From Actinacidiphila acidipaludis (GTDB lineage: Bacteria; Actinomycetota; Actinomycetes; Streptomycetales; Streptomycetaceae): a stretch of 64,000 nt of DNA. Where the stretch lies: contig NZ_JAINZZ010000031.1 of the NCBI RefSeq assembly GCF_019890725.1, positions 18,575 to 82,574 on the forward strand. Direction: 5' to 3'. Positions within the stretch are counted from its first letter, which is position 1, and each line of letters starts with the position of its first letter. Both the position numbers and the translations under genes were made by a program. Positions 8,074 through 16,740 of the stretch are shown here, piece after piece. The notes under the pieces were generated by a model. It saw only the letters and a list, made by a program, of their open reading frames with translations. It made no database searches and was not told the origin of the DNA.

Positions 8074-9027
8074 TTATGCGGCGTCCGCCGCGCCGGGCCG
8101 GCCGGGGCCTCCGGACAGCTCGCGACGGATCTCGGCGGCCACCGCGCCGTGCACCGGCAGGGCGAGATGTCCGATGCCGGTGACTTTGATGTTCTTCGCC
8201 GACAGTCCCGGGTGTTCGAGGCGCGCCGACTCCACCGGGATCATGAGCTGGTCGAGGTCGCTCCAGAACGCCACGAAGCGGGTCCGGCACCGGCGGACCG
8301 GCTTTGCCAGCTCCTCCAGCACCGCGGAACCCGGGCGCATCTGCCGGGCCAGCGGGTGCGGGATGAGGGCCGGTATCGCCCGCGTGCCGTTGTGCGGTGT
8401 ACCGAGCGTGACCAGTGTCCGTACCTGCGCGTCGCCGCCCAGGCGCTGGACGTAGTAGCGGGCGATCAGCCCGCCCAGACTGTGCGCGACGATGTCCACC
8501 CGGCGCTCGCCGGACTCCTCGCAGATACGTTCGATGTGCGTCCCGAGCACGGCGGCCGCGGTCCGTACGTCGGAGGTCAGCGGTGAGTAGTTGACGGCCT
8601 GGATCCGGGTCCAGCCGTTGCGCTGCAGCGAGCGGCGCAGCAGGGCGAAGGCGGAACGGTTGTCCACGAAGCCGTGCACCAGCAGCACGGGCGGCCGGGA
8701 CTTCGCCTTCGCGCCGGGCCGGGCCGGCGGGCCGTCGCCGGGGTCCGTGCCGGCGTCGGAGGCGGAGTCCAGCGTCATGGCCGGGGGGGCCGTGGCCGAG
8801 GGGGTGCCTGCGTCCTGGGCGCCCTGGGGGTCCGGCTCGTCCGGGGGCCGGTCGGGCGCGAGGTGGGAGCGCTCGGGCAGGATCCCGGTCGGATACAGCA
8901 GGGCGTGGCCGGCCAGTATGGCCAGGTCGATGGCGGTGACACGGACCAGACCGGCTCCGTGCCCCAGAAAACTGCTGCCGGGCTCTGCACCACCACCCGG
9001 CTCGGCCTCAGGCGACTTCGCGGCCAT
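8074..9027 (-). CDS. Lipase/esterase-like alpha/beta hydrolase
   Basis: 317 residues. The N-terminal ~110 residues hold a weakly hydrophobic stretch (VRVTAIDLAILAGHALLYPTG) and a Pro/Ala linker. The hydrolase core begins at PPVLLVHGFVDNRSAF (oxyanion-hole HGF), has the nucleophile elbow AHSLGG in DIVAHSLGGLIARYYV, an acidic residue in the WSDLDQL stretch and the catalytic His in GIGHLALPVH. This is the bacterial triacylglycerol-lipase/PGAP1-like family; the natural substrate is unknown. No clear Sec signal peptide is seen, so it may be membrane-associated. The ATG at 9027 is chosen because GGGAGG lies 6 nt before it; the longer open frame upstream is low complexity and crosses into the icmB gene. 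Confidence 0.85.
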   Translation of the reverse strand: MAAKSPEAEPGGGAEPGSSFLGHGAGLVRVTAIDLAILAGHALLYPTGILPERSHLAPDRPPDEPDPQGAQDAGTPSATAPPAMTLDSASDAGTDPGDGPPARPGAKAKSRPPVLLVHGFVDNRSAFALLRRSLQRNGWTRIQAVNYSPLTSDVRTAAAVLGTHIERICEESGERRVDIVAHSLGGLIARYYVQRLGGDAQVRTLVTLGTPHNGTRAIPALIPHPLARQMRPGSAVLEELAKPVRRCRTRFVAFWSDLDQLMIPVESARLEHPGLSAKNIKVTGIGHLALPVHGAVAAEIRRELSGGPGRPGAADAA

Positions 9028-9352
9028 GGCCCACCTCCCGTCGCGGCCCCGAGGGATCGGCGTCGACCCCGCGGGCCCTTTCGTCGGGGGCCGGAGCGGA
9101 GGCCGCACCCCGCGCCCTGCGGCTGCGAGCACGGCGTGCGGCTCCAGACTGCGGCTCCCGAGGGAAGTTTGCAGGTCGGCGACCGTCCCGGCGTCCCGTG
9201 CCGGATGGGCGGCGGCGGACCTGCGTCCCGTCGTGTGTCTCTCCTGTGTGATTTCCCCCTCGCTGCGTCCCGTAAAACTGACGCGCCCCAGGCCCGGGCG
9301 ATAACGTTCGTTCACGTAGTGCTGCGCCGCAGCCGTACCCATGGAGGCAGTG
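9028..9352. other. Divergent intergenic region, lipase-like gene / icmB
   Basis: 325 nt without a convincing gene. It must contain both divergent promoters. A locally A/T-richer patch at about 9255-9320 (with CGTAAAACTGACG and GATAACGTTCGTT) is the most promoter-like part for icmB; no consensus -35/-10 pair or strong dyad is evident. Confidence 0.5.
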
Positions 9353-9766
9353 ATGGGAGTGACCGGTCCGATCCGCGTGGTGGTCGCCAAGCCGGGTCTC
9401 GACGGCCACGATCGCGGTGCCAAGGTCATCGCCCGGGCGCTGCGTGACGCCGGTATGGAGGTCATCTACACCGGGCTGCACCAGACGCCCGAGCAGGTCG
9501 TGGACACCGCGATCCAGGAGGACGCCGACGCGATCGGCCTGTCGATCCTGTCCGGCGCCCACATGACGCTCTTCGCCAAGGTGATAGAGCTGCTCAAGGA
9601 GCGCGACGCGGCGGACATCAAGGTCTTCGGCGGCGGGATCATCCCCGAGGCCGACATTCCCCCGCTCAAGGAGCTCGGCGTCGCCGCGATCTTCACCCCT
9701 GGCACCTCCACGGGCGACGTCGTCGCCTGGGTCAACGCGAACGTCCGCCATCCGGCTGACGCATAG
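9353..9766 (+). CDS. icmB: Cobalamin-binding small subunit of isobutyryl-CoA mutase
   Basis: 137 residues, the complete B12-binding domain of the methylmalonyl-CoA-mutase family as a free-standing protein. The base-off/His-on motif is visible as GLDGHDRG (DxHxxG), followed by SILSGAH and VFGGGIIPEAD, which bind the cobalamin tail. It pairs with a large catalytic subunit (IcmA) to interconvert isobutyryl-CoA and butyryl-CoA, linking valine catabolism to fatty acid and polyketide precursors. No large subunit is in this window, the usual split arrangement in Streptomyces. The ATG at 9353 is preferred over the in-frame ATG at 9341 because GGAGG at 9343-9347 is then correctly spaced. It converges on the DUF5691 gene; an imperfect hairpin (9771-9786) follows. 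Confidence 0.93.
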   Translation: MGVTGPIRVVVAKPGLDGHDRGAKVIARALRDAGMEVIYTGLHQTPEQVVDTAIQEDADAIGLSILSGAHMTLFAKVIELLKERDAADIKVFGGGIIPEADIPPLKELGVAAIFTPGTSTGDVVAWVNANVRHPADA

Positions 9767-9901
9767 GTTTTCTCCCGCTCGGGAGACCGGGCCGCCGCCG
9801 GACGGGTGACCTTCACCTGATCGGCCGCACGGCGCCCCCGACCTCTGCGGTGAGCTTCACGGTGAGTAGCGGGCGCCTGGACACGGCCGAACGAGTGATC
9901 G

Positions 9902-11494
9902 TCAGGCTCGGCCGGGGCCCGGTATGGACGAGCCCGAGGGCTGCGGCACGCGCAGTTCCGCCAGCATCAGGGCCCGCAGACGCAGCGTGCCGGTGAGGCG
10001 CTGGAAGGCCTCGGACCAGTACGTACCGGCGCCCGGCGAACCGTCGGGCGGCTCCTCCGCCGCGGCGGTGAGCACGGCCACCTGGTCGGCCGCGTCCGGG
10101 TCCAGACAGCGCTCGGCCAGTCCCATCACCCCGCTGAAGCTCCACGGATAGCTGCCGCCCTCCCGTGCGATGTCCAGGGCGTCCACCACCGCGCGGCCCA
10201 GCGGGCGCGACCACGGCACCGCACACACGCTCAGCATCTGGAACGCCTCCGAGAGCCCGTGCGCCGCGATGAACTCCGCGACCCACGCGCCGCGCTCCGG
10301 CCCCGGCAGTATCGACAGCAGCTTCGCCGGGTCGCCGACCGCCGTCACCGGCGCGGCGGGTTTGGGCGGCGGCCCGAGCAGCGCCCGCGCCCAGCCGGTG
10401 TCGCGCTGCCGTACCGCGGCACGGCACCACGCGGCGTGCAGATCCGGCTGCCAGTCGTCCAGTACGGGCAGCGCGATGATCTCCTCCGGGGTTCGGCCCC
10501 CGAGTCTCGCCGGCCATGTCGACAGCGGGGCCGCGTCCACCAACTGCCCGAACCACCAGGCGCGTTCGCCTCGGCCGCTCGGCGGTTTGGCCGCCACGCC
10601 GTCCCTCTCCATCGCCGGGTCGCAGGCATAGGGCGCCTCGACCACGATGCCCTCCGGACTCAGCGAGACGCAGCTCCTCGCCCGCTCCGCCATCCGCGCG
10701 GCGAGCGCCGAACCGGGCAGGGCGGAGAGGAGTTCGGCCGCGGTCGTCCTGACATTGCGGCTGCGGTCGTTCAGCGCCTGCTCGAGGAACTCCTCGTCGG
10801 CCGGGGACAGCCCGGTGCGCAACGCGTCGAGGAACATCAGACGGTCCTCGGCGCGCTCGGTCCGCCACGACGACTCCAGCAACGCCAGGGCGGCCGCCGC
10901 ATCGGCCAGGCGCATCCGGGTCAGCAGGGCGATGCGCTCGGCGAACAGCCCTTCCTCCCAGAGCTGTTCCGCGTCCCCTTCCTCCGCGGCGGCCGCGCCC
11001 TGACCCGCCCGCAGGGCGAACTTCCAGTCCGGGTTCAGCGCGGCGAGCCACAGGCCGCGCGGTCCGGCGAGGGCGAGGGCGTCGGTCCGCAGGTCCGTGC
11101 GGGCCCGGGCGGCGTCCAGCAGCGCGGGCAGCAGGGCGTGCGGTGCGGCATAGCCCTCGCGGCGGGCCGCGGCCAGCCACTGCGGCAGCAGCTCGGCGAG
11201 GTTCGGCGTCGCGCCCCGGCGTCCGCGGGCGGCGTCGGCCGTGCGGTCGGCAAGCAGCATCGCCAGCCGGCGACGGGCCGCCTCCGGGAGGTCCGGCCGG
11301 CGGTCCGCGGGGGCGAGCCCCGGTCTCGTCCCGGCCGCAGCCGGAGTCACCCCGGCCCGCCGTCGGATCACGCCGGCGGCCGCGGCGTCCAGCAGGGCGA
11401 CGGCCGCTTCCTCCGCGTCACCCACCACCCCTGCCGGGCGCCGCCGCTCCGTCCCGAGCAGCGCGCTTCCGACCAGGTCGTCCCAACTCCCCAT
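9902..11494 (-). CDS. DUF5691 family protein, 530 aa
   Basis: A large Ala/Leu/Arg-rich helical protein that begins MGSWDDLVGSALLGTERR, the typical opening of DUF5691 proteins, and contains HEAT-like helical repeats (for example LIEQALNDRS-type segments around residues 250-300: EEFLEQALNDRSRNVRTTAAELLSALP split over two helices). No enzymatic motif is evident. It follows the SWIM-zinc-finger gene by 126 nt on the same strand and faces away from the MoxR-DUF5682-VWA operon, with which such genes are commonly grouped. I infer a scaffold or adaptor role in that cassette. ATG at 11494 has AAAGGGGACGGGG upstream; the longer frame to 11605 is low complexity. Confidence 0.85.
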   Translation of the reverse strand: MGSWDDLVGSALLGTERRRPAGVVGDAEEAAVALLDAAAAGVIRRRAGVTPAAAGTRPGLAPADRRPDLPEAARRRLAMLLADRTADAARGRRGATPNLAELLPQWLAAARREGYAAPHALLPALLDAARARTDLRTDALALAGPRGLWLAALNPDWKFALRAGQGAAAAEEGDAEQLWEEGLFAERIALLTRMRLADAAAALALLESSWRTERAEDRLMFLDALRTGLSPADEEFLEQALNDRSRNVRTTAAELLSALPGSALAARMAERARSCVSLSPEGIVVEAPYACDPAMERDGVAAKPPSGRGERAWWFGQLVDAAPLSTWPARLGGRTPEEIIALPVLDDWQPDLHAAWCRAAVRQRDTGWARALLGPPPKPAAPVTAVGDPAKLLSILPGPERGAWVAEFIAAHGLSEAFQMLSVCAVPWSRPLGRAVVDALDIAREGGSYPWSFSGVMGLAERCLDPDAADQVAVLTAAAEEPPDGSPGAGTYWSEAFQRLTGTLRLRALMLAELRVPQPSGSSIPGPGRA

Positions 11495-11620
11495 CCCCGT
11501 CCCCTTTCTCACCTGTTCCCTGCCCGTGCCCCGTCCCGCGCCCTTCACCGACGTCGCCGCGCCTCGCTCCCCGTCGCGTCCCAGGCCGACCGCGGCTCCC
11601 CGCACCGGGGGTGCGGCCCG

Positions 11621-12970
11621 TCAGGCGGTGAGCGGCGTCGGTATGACGCTCGCCGCGGGCCAGGCGCAGAGGGGACGGAAGCCGGTCGGGCCGAGTTCGC
11701 CGAAGGCGGTGAGGGGGTGGCCGCCCGACAGTGCGGCCAGGCGCCACTGAGGACCGGCGCCCGCGATCGGGATCGCGTCCTCACCTGTGGCGTCGGCCAC
11801 CTGCCACCGCGTCGCCCCCGGTATCGGCACCACGTCCGCCAGCACGACCGGCCACGCGTCCAGCCAGGGGTCGTCGGCGAGCGCCGCCCCGTAGGCGTCG
11901 AGCGCGGCCGCGACCGGCATCCCCCGGGGCACCGACTCGGCCTGCGCCGTGCCGTGCTGGGGCCCCAGCACCGCCCGGAGCGGAAGAGCCGACGGGTAGT
12001 AGGCGACCTCGGCCTCCAGCACCGCGCCCAGCGGCAGCACCAGCTCGGGCGCCCGCCCCGCCGCGCCGAACGACAGCAGCAGCGCGAACCGGCCCGCCCC
12101 CTCGTCGTACAGCCATATCCGCCGCGTGGTCAGCCGGTCGTCGGCCGAGTCGTACTGCGCCAGGACCTGCCAGTGGCCGCGGATCGTCGCGCCGGCCAGC
12201 AACTCCGCGCTGTCGACGGTGAATCCCACCCTGGCCCGGACGGTCCCGGCCAGCGGGTCCGGCAGCCGCTCGCGGCCCAGATAGCCGCGGGCGAGCAGAT
12301 GCAGCAGTGCCGTCTCCTCCAGCATGCGCGACGGCCAGTCGCCCCCGGTGGCCGTCACCGCCCCCAACTCCCGCACACGCGAGGCGAGTCCCGGCGCCTG
12401 CGCGTCCACCATGCGCGCCGCGATCTCGTCCCACTGCCGGTACCCGTCGCGGTCGGCCCCCGCCAGGCCGCCCCGCAGCAGGTCGGCGAGCCGCTGCTCC
12501 AGCTCGACGGCGCCGCCCTCGACCCGTATCGCCCGGCGGTCCGCGCGCCGCCTGGCCGCGTCGGGATCGGCCGGCCCCGCGGCCTTTCCCGACCCCGAGG
12601 ACGGCGCCTGCGCCCGCTCGTCCGCCTTCTTGCGGCGAGCCGCCGTCCACTGCTCCACCCACTCCGGCTCCGCCGCGGCGGCGATCGGGCCGCCGTCCCC
12701 CTCCGCCCAGAGCAGCAGCAGCCCCAGCGCGTGCTTGCACGGGAACTTGCGGCTCGGGCACGAGCAGCGGAACGCGGGACCGCCCAGATCCACGACCGTC
12801 TGGTACGGCGTACGGCCGCTGCCCTTGCACAGCCCCCACACCGCCGCGCCCGCCACCCCCGTGCCGGACCACGGCGCGGGTGTCGCGAGCCTCGCGCCCG
12901 CCTTCCGTGAAGCGGCGTCAGGTGCCAGCGCGAGCACCTGATCGGCCGTCCACCGCGCTTCCGTATCCAT
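11621..12970 (-). CDS. SWIM zinc-finger protein, 449 aa
   Basis: Starts MDTEARWTADQVLALAPD. The SWIM motif CxCx(6)CxH is seen in FRCSCPSRKFPCKH at about residues 67-80, preceded by the beta-hairpin YQTVVDLGGPA. SWIM fingers bind DNA or proteins, as in MuDR transposases and SWS1-type recombination mediators. The remaining ~340 residues carry no recognised enzymatic motif. It is the first gene of the minus-strand half of a divergent cassette. The ATG has TACGGT 8-13 nt upstream and no Shine-Dalgarno, so the mRNA is probably leaderless, and one arm of a perfect 13-bp inverted repeat lies just upstream. Confidence 0.88.
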   Translation of the reverse strand: MDTEARWTADQVLALAPDAASRKAGARLATPAPWSGTGVAGAAVWGLCKGSGRTPYQTVVDLGGPAFRCSCPSRKFPCKHALGLLLLWAEGDGGPIAAAAEPEWVEQWTAARRKKADERAQAPSSGSGKAAGPADPDAARRRADRRAIRVEGGAVELEQRLADLLRGGLAGADRDGYRQWDEIAARMVDAQAPGLASRVRELGAVTATGGDWPSRMLEETALLHLLARGYLGRERLPDPLAGTVRARVGFTVDSAELLAGATIRGHWQVLAQYDSADDRLTTRRIWLYDEGAGRFALLLSFGAAGRAPELVLPLGAVLEAEVAYYPSALPLRAVLGPQHGTAQAESVPRGMPVAAALDAYGAALADDPWLDAWPVVLADVVPIPGATRWQVADATGEDAIPIAGAGPQWRLAALSGGHPLTAFGELGPTGFRPLCAWPAASVIPTPLTA

Positions 12971-12988
12971 GTGTACGACCGTAGAACG

Positions 12989-13048
12989 CGCCACTGACAA
13001 TCGCCCTGACCTGCGCGGATCGCTGTCGGTGACGAATTGTCAGTGGCG
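12989..13048. promoter_or_regulatory. Perfect 13-bp inverted repeat between divergent operons
   Basis: CGCCACTGACAAT at 12989-13001 is repeated as its exact reverse complement at 13036-13048, with a 34-nt spacer. The arms sit near the start of each divergent transcription unit: the left arm is just upstream of the TACGGT -10 box of the SWIM gene, the right arm ~73 nt before the MoxR start. The layout suggests a two-site operator that co-regulates both halves of the cassette. No cognate regulator is encoded next to it. Confidence 0.7.
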
Positions 13049-13120
13049 GGGTGCACTGTGGAGATCAGCAACGGACGAGCCCGGGCCGAGCCGGTCCCGG
13101 CGAGTGAGTGGGGGAGAGCC

Positions 13121-14233
13121 ATGTCCGATTCGACGAGTGCCGCGACCGGCACCGAGCAGACGCTGCGGCCGCACGCGGAGACCGCTTTCGCGGCCGAGCT
13201 CGCCGCGCTCGCCGCCGCGGACGACCGCCCGCGCCCGGCCCGCTGGAGGATGTCGCCGTGGGCGGTCGCCACCTACCTCCTCGGCGGCACGCTGCCCGAC
13301 GGCACGGTCGTCACTCCCAAGTACGTCGGTCCGCGCCGGATCGTCGAAGTGGCCGTCACGACCCTGGCCACCGATCGGGCGCTGCTGCTGCTCGGCGTGC
13401 CGGGCACCGCCAAGACCTGGGTGTCGGAGCATCTCGCGGCGGCCGTCAGCGGCGACTCGACGCTGCTGGTGCAGGGCACGGCCGGCACCCCGGAGGAGGC
13501 CATCCGCTACGGCTGGAACTACGCCCAGCTGCTCACGCACGGCCCGAGCCGGGACGCCCTGGTGCCCAGCCCGGTGATGCGGGCGATGGCCGAGGGGCGC
13601 ATCGCGCGCGTCGAGGAGCTGACCCGGATCCCGGCCGACGTACAGGACACGCTGATCACGATCCTGTCCGAGAAGACGCTGCCGATACCGGAACTGGGCA
13701 CCGAGACGCAGGCGGTGCGCGGCTTCAACCTGATCGCCACCGCCAACGACCGCGACCGCGGGGTCAACGACCTGTCCAGCGCCCTGCGCCGCCGCTTCAA
13801 CACGGTGGTGCTGCCGCTGCCGGCCACCGCCGAGGACGAGGTGGACATCGTCTCGCGCCGGGTGGGCCAGATGGGCCGCGGCCTGGACCTGCCCGCCGCG
13901 CCGCAGTGGGCCGACGAGATCCGCCGGGTCGTCACGGTCTTCCGCGAACTGCGCGGCGGTGTCACGGAGGACGGCAGGACGAAGGTCAAGTCGCCGTCCG
14001 GCACGCTGTCCACGGCCGAGGCGATCTCGGTGGTCACCAACGGGCTCGCGCTGGCAGCCCACTTCGGCGACGGCGTGCTGCGCGCCGGCGACGTCGCCGC
14101 GGGCATCCTCGGCGCGGTGGTCCGCGACCCGGCGGCCGACCGGCTGGTGTGGCAGGAGTACCTGGAGACGGTCGTCCGCGAACGGGACGGGTGGAAGGAC
14201 TTCTACCGGGCCTGCCGCGAGGTGTCGGTATGA
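13121..14233 (+). CDS. MoxR-type AAA+ ATPase
   Basis: 370 residues, cytosolic. Walker A GVPGTAKT at 92-99 (Lys98), Walker B-like VEELTR with Glu165/Glu166 (the usual Asp-Glu is here Glu-Glu), sensor 1 ATANDRD around Asn209, and RRRFNTV, the arginine-finger region. MoxR ATPases act as chaperones that activate or assemble partners, classically together with a VWA protein, which is encoded two genes downstream. ATG with GGGGGAGAG upstream. The stop overlaps the next ATG (ATGA), so the operon is translationally coupled. Confidence 0.92.
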   Translation: MSDSTSAATGTEQTLRPHAETAFAAELAALAAADDRPRPARWRMSPWAVATYLLGGTLPDGTVVTPKYVGPRRIVEVAVTTLATDRALLLLGVPGTAKTWVSEHLAAAVSGDSTLLVQGTAGTPEEAIRYGWNYAQLLTHGPSRDALVPSPVMRAMAEGRIARVEELTRIPADVQDTLITILSEKTLPIPELGTETQAVRGFNLIATANDRDRGVNDLSSALRRRFNTVVLPLPATAEDEVDIVSRRVGQMGRGLDLPAAPQWADEIRRVVTVFRELRGGVTEDGRTKVKSPSGTLSTAEAISVVTNGLALAAHFGDGVLRAGDVAAGILGAVVRDPAADRLVWQEYLETVVRERDGWKDFYRACREVSV

Positions 14234-16740
14234 GCACCACCGACGACGTCCTCCTGCTGGGCGTCCGCCACCACGGCCCCGGCTCGGCCCGGGCGGTCCG
14301 GGCGGCGCTGGACGCGTACCGGCCGCAGGCGGTGCTGATCGAGGGTCCGCCGGAGGCCGACGCGCTCACCGCGCTGGCCGCCGACCCGGCGATGCGGCCG
14401 CCGGTCGCGCTGCTGGCCCATGTCGTGGACGACCCGGCGCGGGCGGGCTTCTGGCCGTTCGCCGAGTTCTCGCCCGAGTGGGTGGCGCTGCGGTGGGCGG
14501 CCAAGGCCGGCGCCGAGGTCCGCTTCATCGACCTTCCGGCCGCTCACAGCCTCGCCCTGCGGTCGGCGGACGACGAGTCCGGGCACCCCGACGGCGGCGC
14601 CACCCCGCCGGCCCCGGCCCACCCGGCCGACTCCCCCGGGGACGCTCCCGGTCCTGAGCCGGACCCGGACGCGGCCGCGCCCACGCCGGACGCCGGCGAC
14701 CCGGGCGCGGCGGCCCGGATCGACCCGCTGGCCGTCCTCGCCCGGACCGCCGGGTACGACGACCCCGAGCGATGGTGGGAGGACGCCGTCGAGCACCGCG
14801 GATCGGCCGGGGAGGAGGGCGCCCCCGGCGGGGAACCCGGGCCGGGCGGCGACTCTGCCGACGCCCTCGCGCCGTTCGCGGCACTGGCCGAGGCGATGGG
14901 GGTGATCCGCCAGACCTACGGGGACGGCGGCCACACCCAGGACCCGCTGCGCGAGGCCCATATGCGGCTGCGGGTGCGCGAGGCCCGCCGGGCCCACGAG
15001 CGCACCGCCGTGGTGTGCGGCGCCTGGCACGTCCCGGCGCTCGCCGAGAAGACCACGGCCACCGCCGACCGGGCGCTGCTCAAGGGACTGCCCAAGGTCA
15101 AGGTCGAGACCACCTGGGTCCCGTGGACGCACCGCAGGCTGGCCCGGGCCAGCGGCTACGGCGCGGGCATCGACTCGCCGGGCTGGTACCGGCACCTGTT
15201 CACCGCGCCGGACCGCCCGGTGACCCGGTGGATGACGAAGGTCGCCGGCCTGCTGCGGGAGGAGGACTACCCGGTGTCCTCCGCCCACGTCATCGAGGCG
15301 GTGCGCCTGTCCGACACTCTCGCCGCGATGCGCGGCCGCCCGCTGGCCGGCCTCGCCGAGACGACCGACGCGGTCCGCGCGGTGATGTGCGACGGCTCGG
15401 ACGTCCCGCTGGCGCTGGTCCAGGACCGCCTGGTGGTCGGCGAGGTGCTCGGCGAGGTGCCGCCGGACGCCCCGGCCGTGCCGCTGGCCCGCGACCTCGC
15501 CCGCGAGCAGCGCTCCCTGCGCCTCAAGCCCGAGGCCCTGGAGCGCGAGCTGGAACTCGACCTGCGCAAGGACCTCGACGCGGCCCGCAGCCGCCTGCTG
15601 CACCGGCTCCGCATGCTGCACATCGGCTGGGGCGAGCCCGCCCGGAGCCGCGGCAGCACCGGCACGTTCCGCGAGACGTGGCGGCTGCGCTGGGAGCCCG
15701 AGGCTGCGATCCGGATCGCCGAGGCCGGCATCTGGGGCACGACCGTGGAGTCCGCCGCCAACGCCCGCGCCGAGGACCTCGCCGTCCACGCCACCACGCT
15801 CGCCGACGTGACGGCGGTCGCCGAGCAGTGCCTGCCCGCCGGCCTGGCCGACGCGCTGCCGACCGTCATGCGGGTGCTCGCCGACCGCGCCGCGCTCGAC
15901 GCGGACGTCGCGCACCTCGCGGCGGCCCTGCCCGCCCTGGTCCGGGCGGTCCGCTACGGCGACGTGCGCGGCACCGACTCCGCCGCGCTGGGCGCCGTCG
16001 CCCACGGCCTGGCCCGGCGGGTCTGCGTCGGCTTCCCCGCCGCGTGCACCGGCATCGACGCCGACGCGGCCCGCGTCCTGCGCACCCACATGGAAGAGGT
16101 CCACCGGGCCGTCGGCCTGCTGCCGGGACCGGACGCCGGGGGCGGACCCGGGACGGCACCGGCCCCGGTGCCCGCCCAGCGTCCCGGCCCGGACCCGGCC
16201 CGGGAGCTGCACGACAGATGGGGCGCGGTCCTGCGCACCCTGGCCGAACGCGACGAGGCGATACCCGGACTGCTGCGCGGCGCCGCCGCCCGGCTGCTGC
16301 TCGACGACGGCCGGCTGGACGCCGGCGAGGCCGCCCGGCTGATGGGGCTGGCCCTGTCGCCCGGCACCGCCCCGACGGAGGCGGCGGCCTGGATCGAGGG
16401 ATTCCTGGCCGGCGGCGGCATCCTGCTGGTCCACGACGAACGGCTGCTCGCCCTGATCGACGGCTGGCTCGCCGCGGTGCCGGCCGACTCGTTCACGGAC
16501 GTCCTGCCGCTGCTGCGGCGGACCTTCGCGGAGTTCGAGCCCGGCGTGCGGCGCGGCGTCGGCGAACTGGTGCGCCGCGGACCGGCCGCCGCCCGCCGCC
16601 CGCCGGGACCGGCCGACGCCGGGCTGCCCGGCTTCGGCACCGCCCTGGACCGGGCCCGCGCGGACGCCGCCGCCCACACCGCGCGGCTGCTGCTCGGCAC
16701 GCTGACCACAACGGACCTGGGGGAACTGGGAGATGACTGA
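14230..16740 (+). CDS. DUF5682 family protein, 836 aa
   Basis: Begins with the family signature LLLGVRHHGPGSARAVRAAL and IEGPPEAD, and later has AVVCGAWHVPAL near residue 265 after an Asp/Pro/Ala-rich insertion (~115-165). The His/Glu/His pattern (RHHGPGS, EGP, GAWH) recalls the EreA/TraB/ChaN (TIKI) hydrolase superfamily; this is an inference from pattern, and an enzymatic role is possible but unproven. The C-terminal two thirds are helical and Arg/Leu-rich. It is sandwiched between MoxR and VWA genes with ATGA and 8-nt overlaps, so the three proteins are very likely made in stoichiometric amounts and act together. Confidence 0.88.
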   Translation: MSTTDDVLLLGVRHHGPGSARAVRAALDAYRPQAVLIEGPPEADALTALAADPAMRPPVALLAHVVDDPARAGFWPFAEFSPEWVALRWAAKAGAEVRFIDLPAAHSLALRSADDESGHPDGGATPPAPAHPADSPGDAPGPEPDPDAAAPTPDAGDPGAAARIDPLAVLARTAGYDDPERWWEDAVEHRGSAGEEGAPGGEPGPGGDSADALAPFAALAEAMGVIRQTYGDGGHTQDPLREAHMRLRVREARRAHERTAVVCGAWHVPALAEKTTATADRALLKGLPKVKVETTWVPWTHRRLARASGYGAGIDSPGWYRHLFTAPDRPVTRWMTKVAGLLREEDYPVSSAHVIEAVRLSDTLAAMRGRPLAGLAETTDAVRAVMCDGSDVPLALVQDRLVVGEVLGEVPPDAPAVPLARDLAREQRSLRLKPEALERELELDLRKDLDAARSRLLHRLRMLHIGWGEPARSRGSTGTFRETWRLRWEPEAAIRIAEAGIWGTTVESAANARAEDLAVHATTLADVTAVAEQCLPAGLADALPTVMRVLADRAALDADVAHLAAALPALVRAVRYGDVRGTDSAALGAVAHGLARRVCVGFPAACTGIDADAARVLRTHMEEVHRAVGLLPGPDAGGGPGTAPAPVPAQRPGPDPARELHDRWGAVLRTLAERDEAIPGLLRGAAARLLLDDGRLDAGEAARLMGLALSPGTAPTEAAAWIEGFLAGGGILLVHDERLLALIDGWLAAVPADSFTDVLPLLRRTFAEFEPGVRRGVGELVRRGPAAARRPPGPADAGLPGFGTALDRARADAAAHTARLLLGTLTTTDLGELGDD

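Noticed and set aside
9771..9786. TCTCCCG-CT-CGGGAGA hairpin after icmB
   Set aside because: Only 7-bp arms with a 2-nt loop and the T-run lies before it on plus; too weak to call a terminator.
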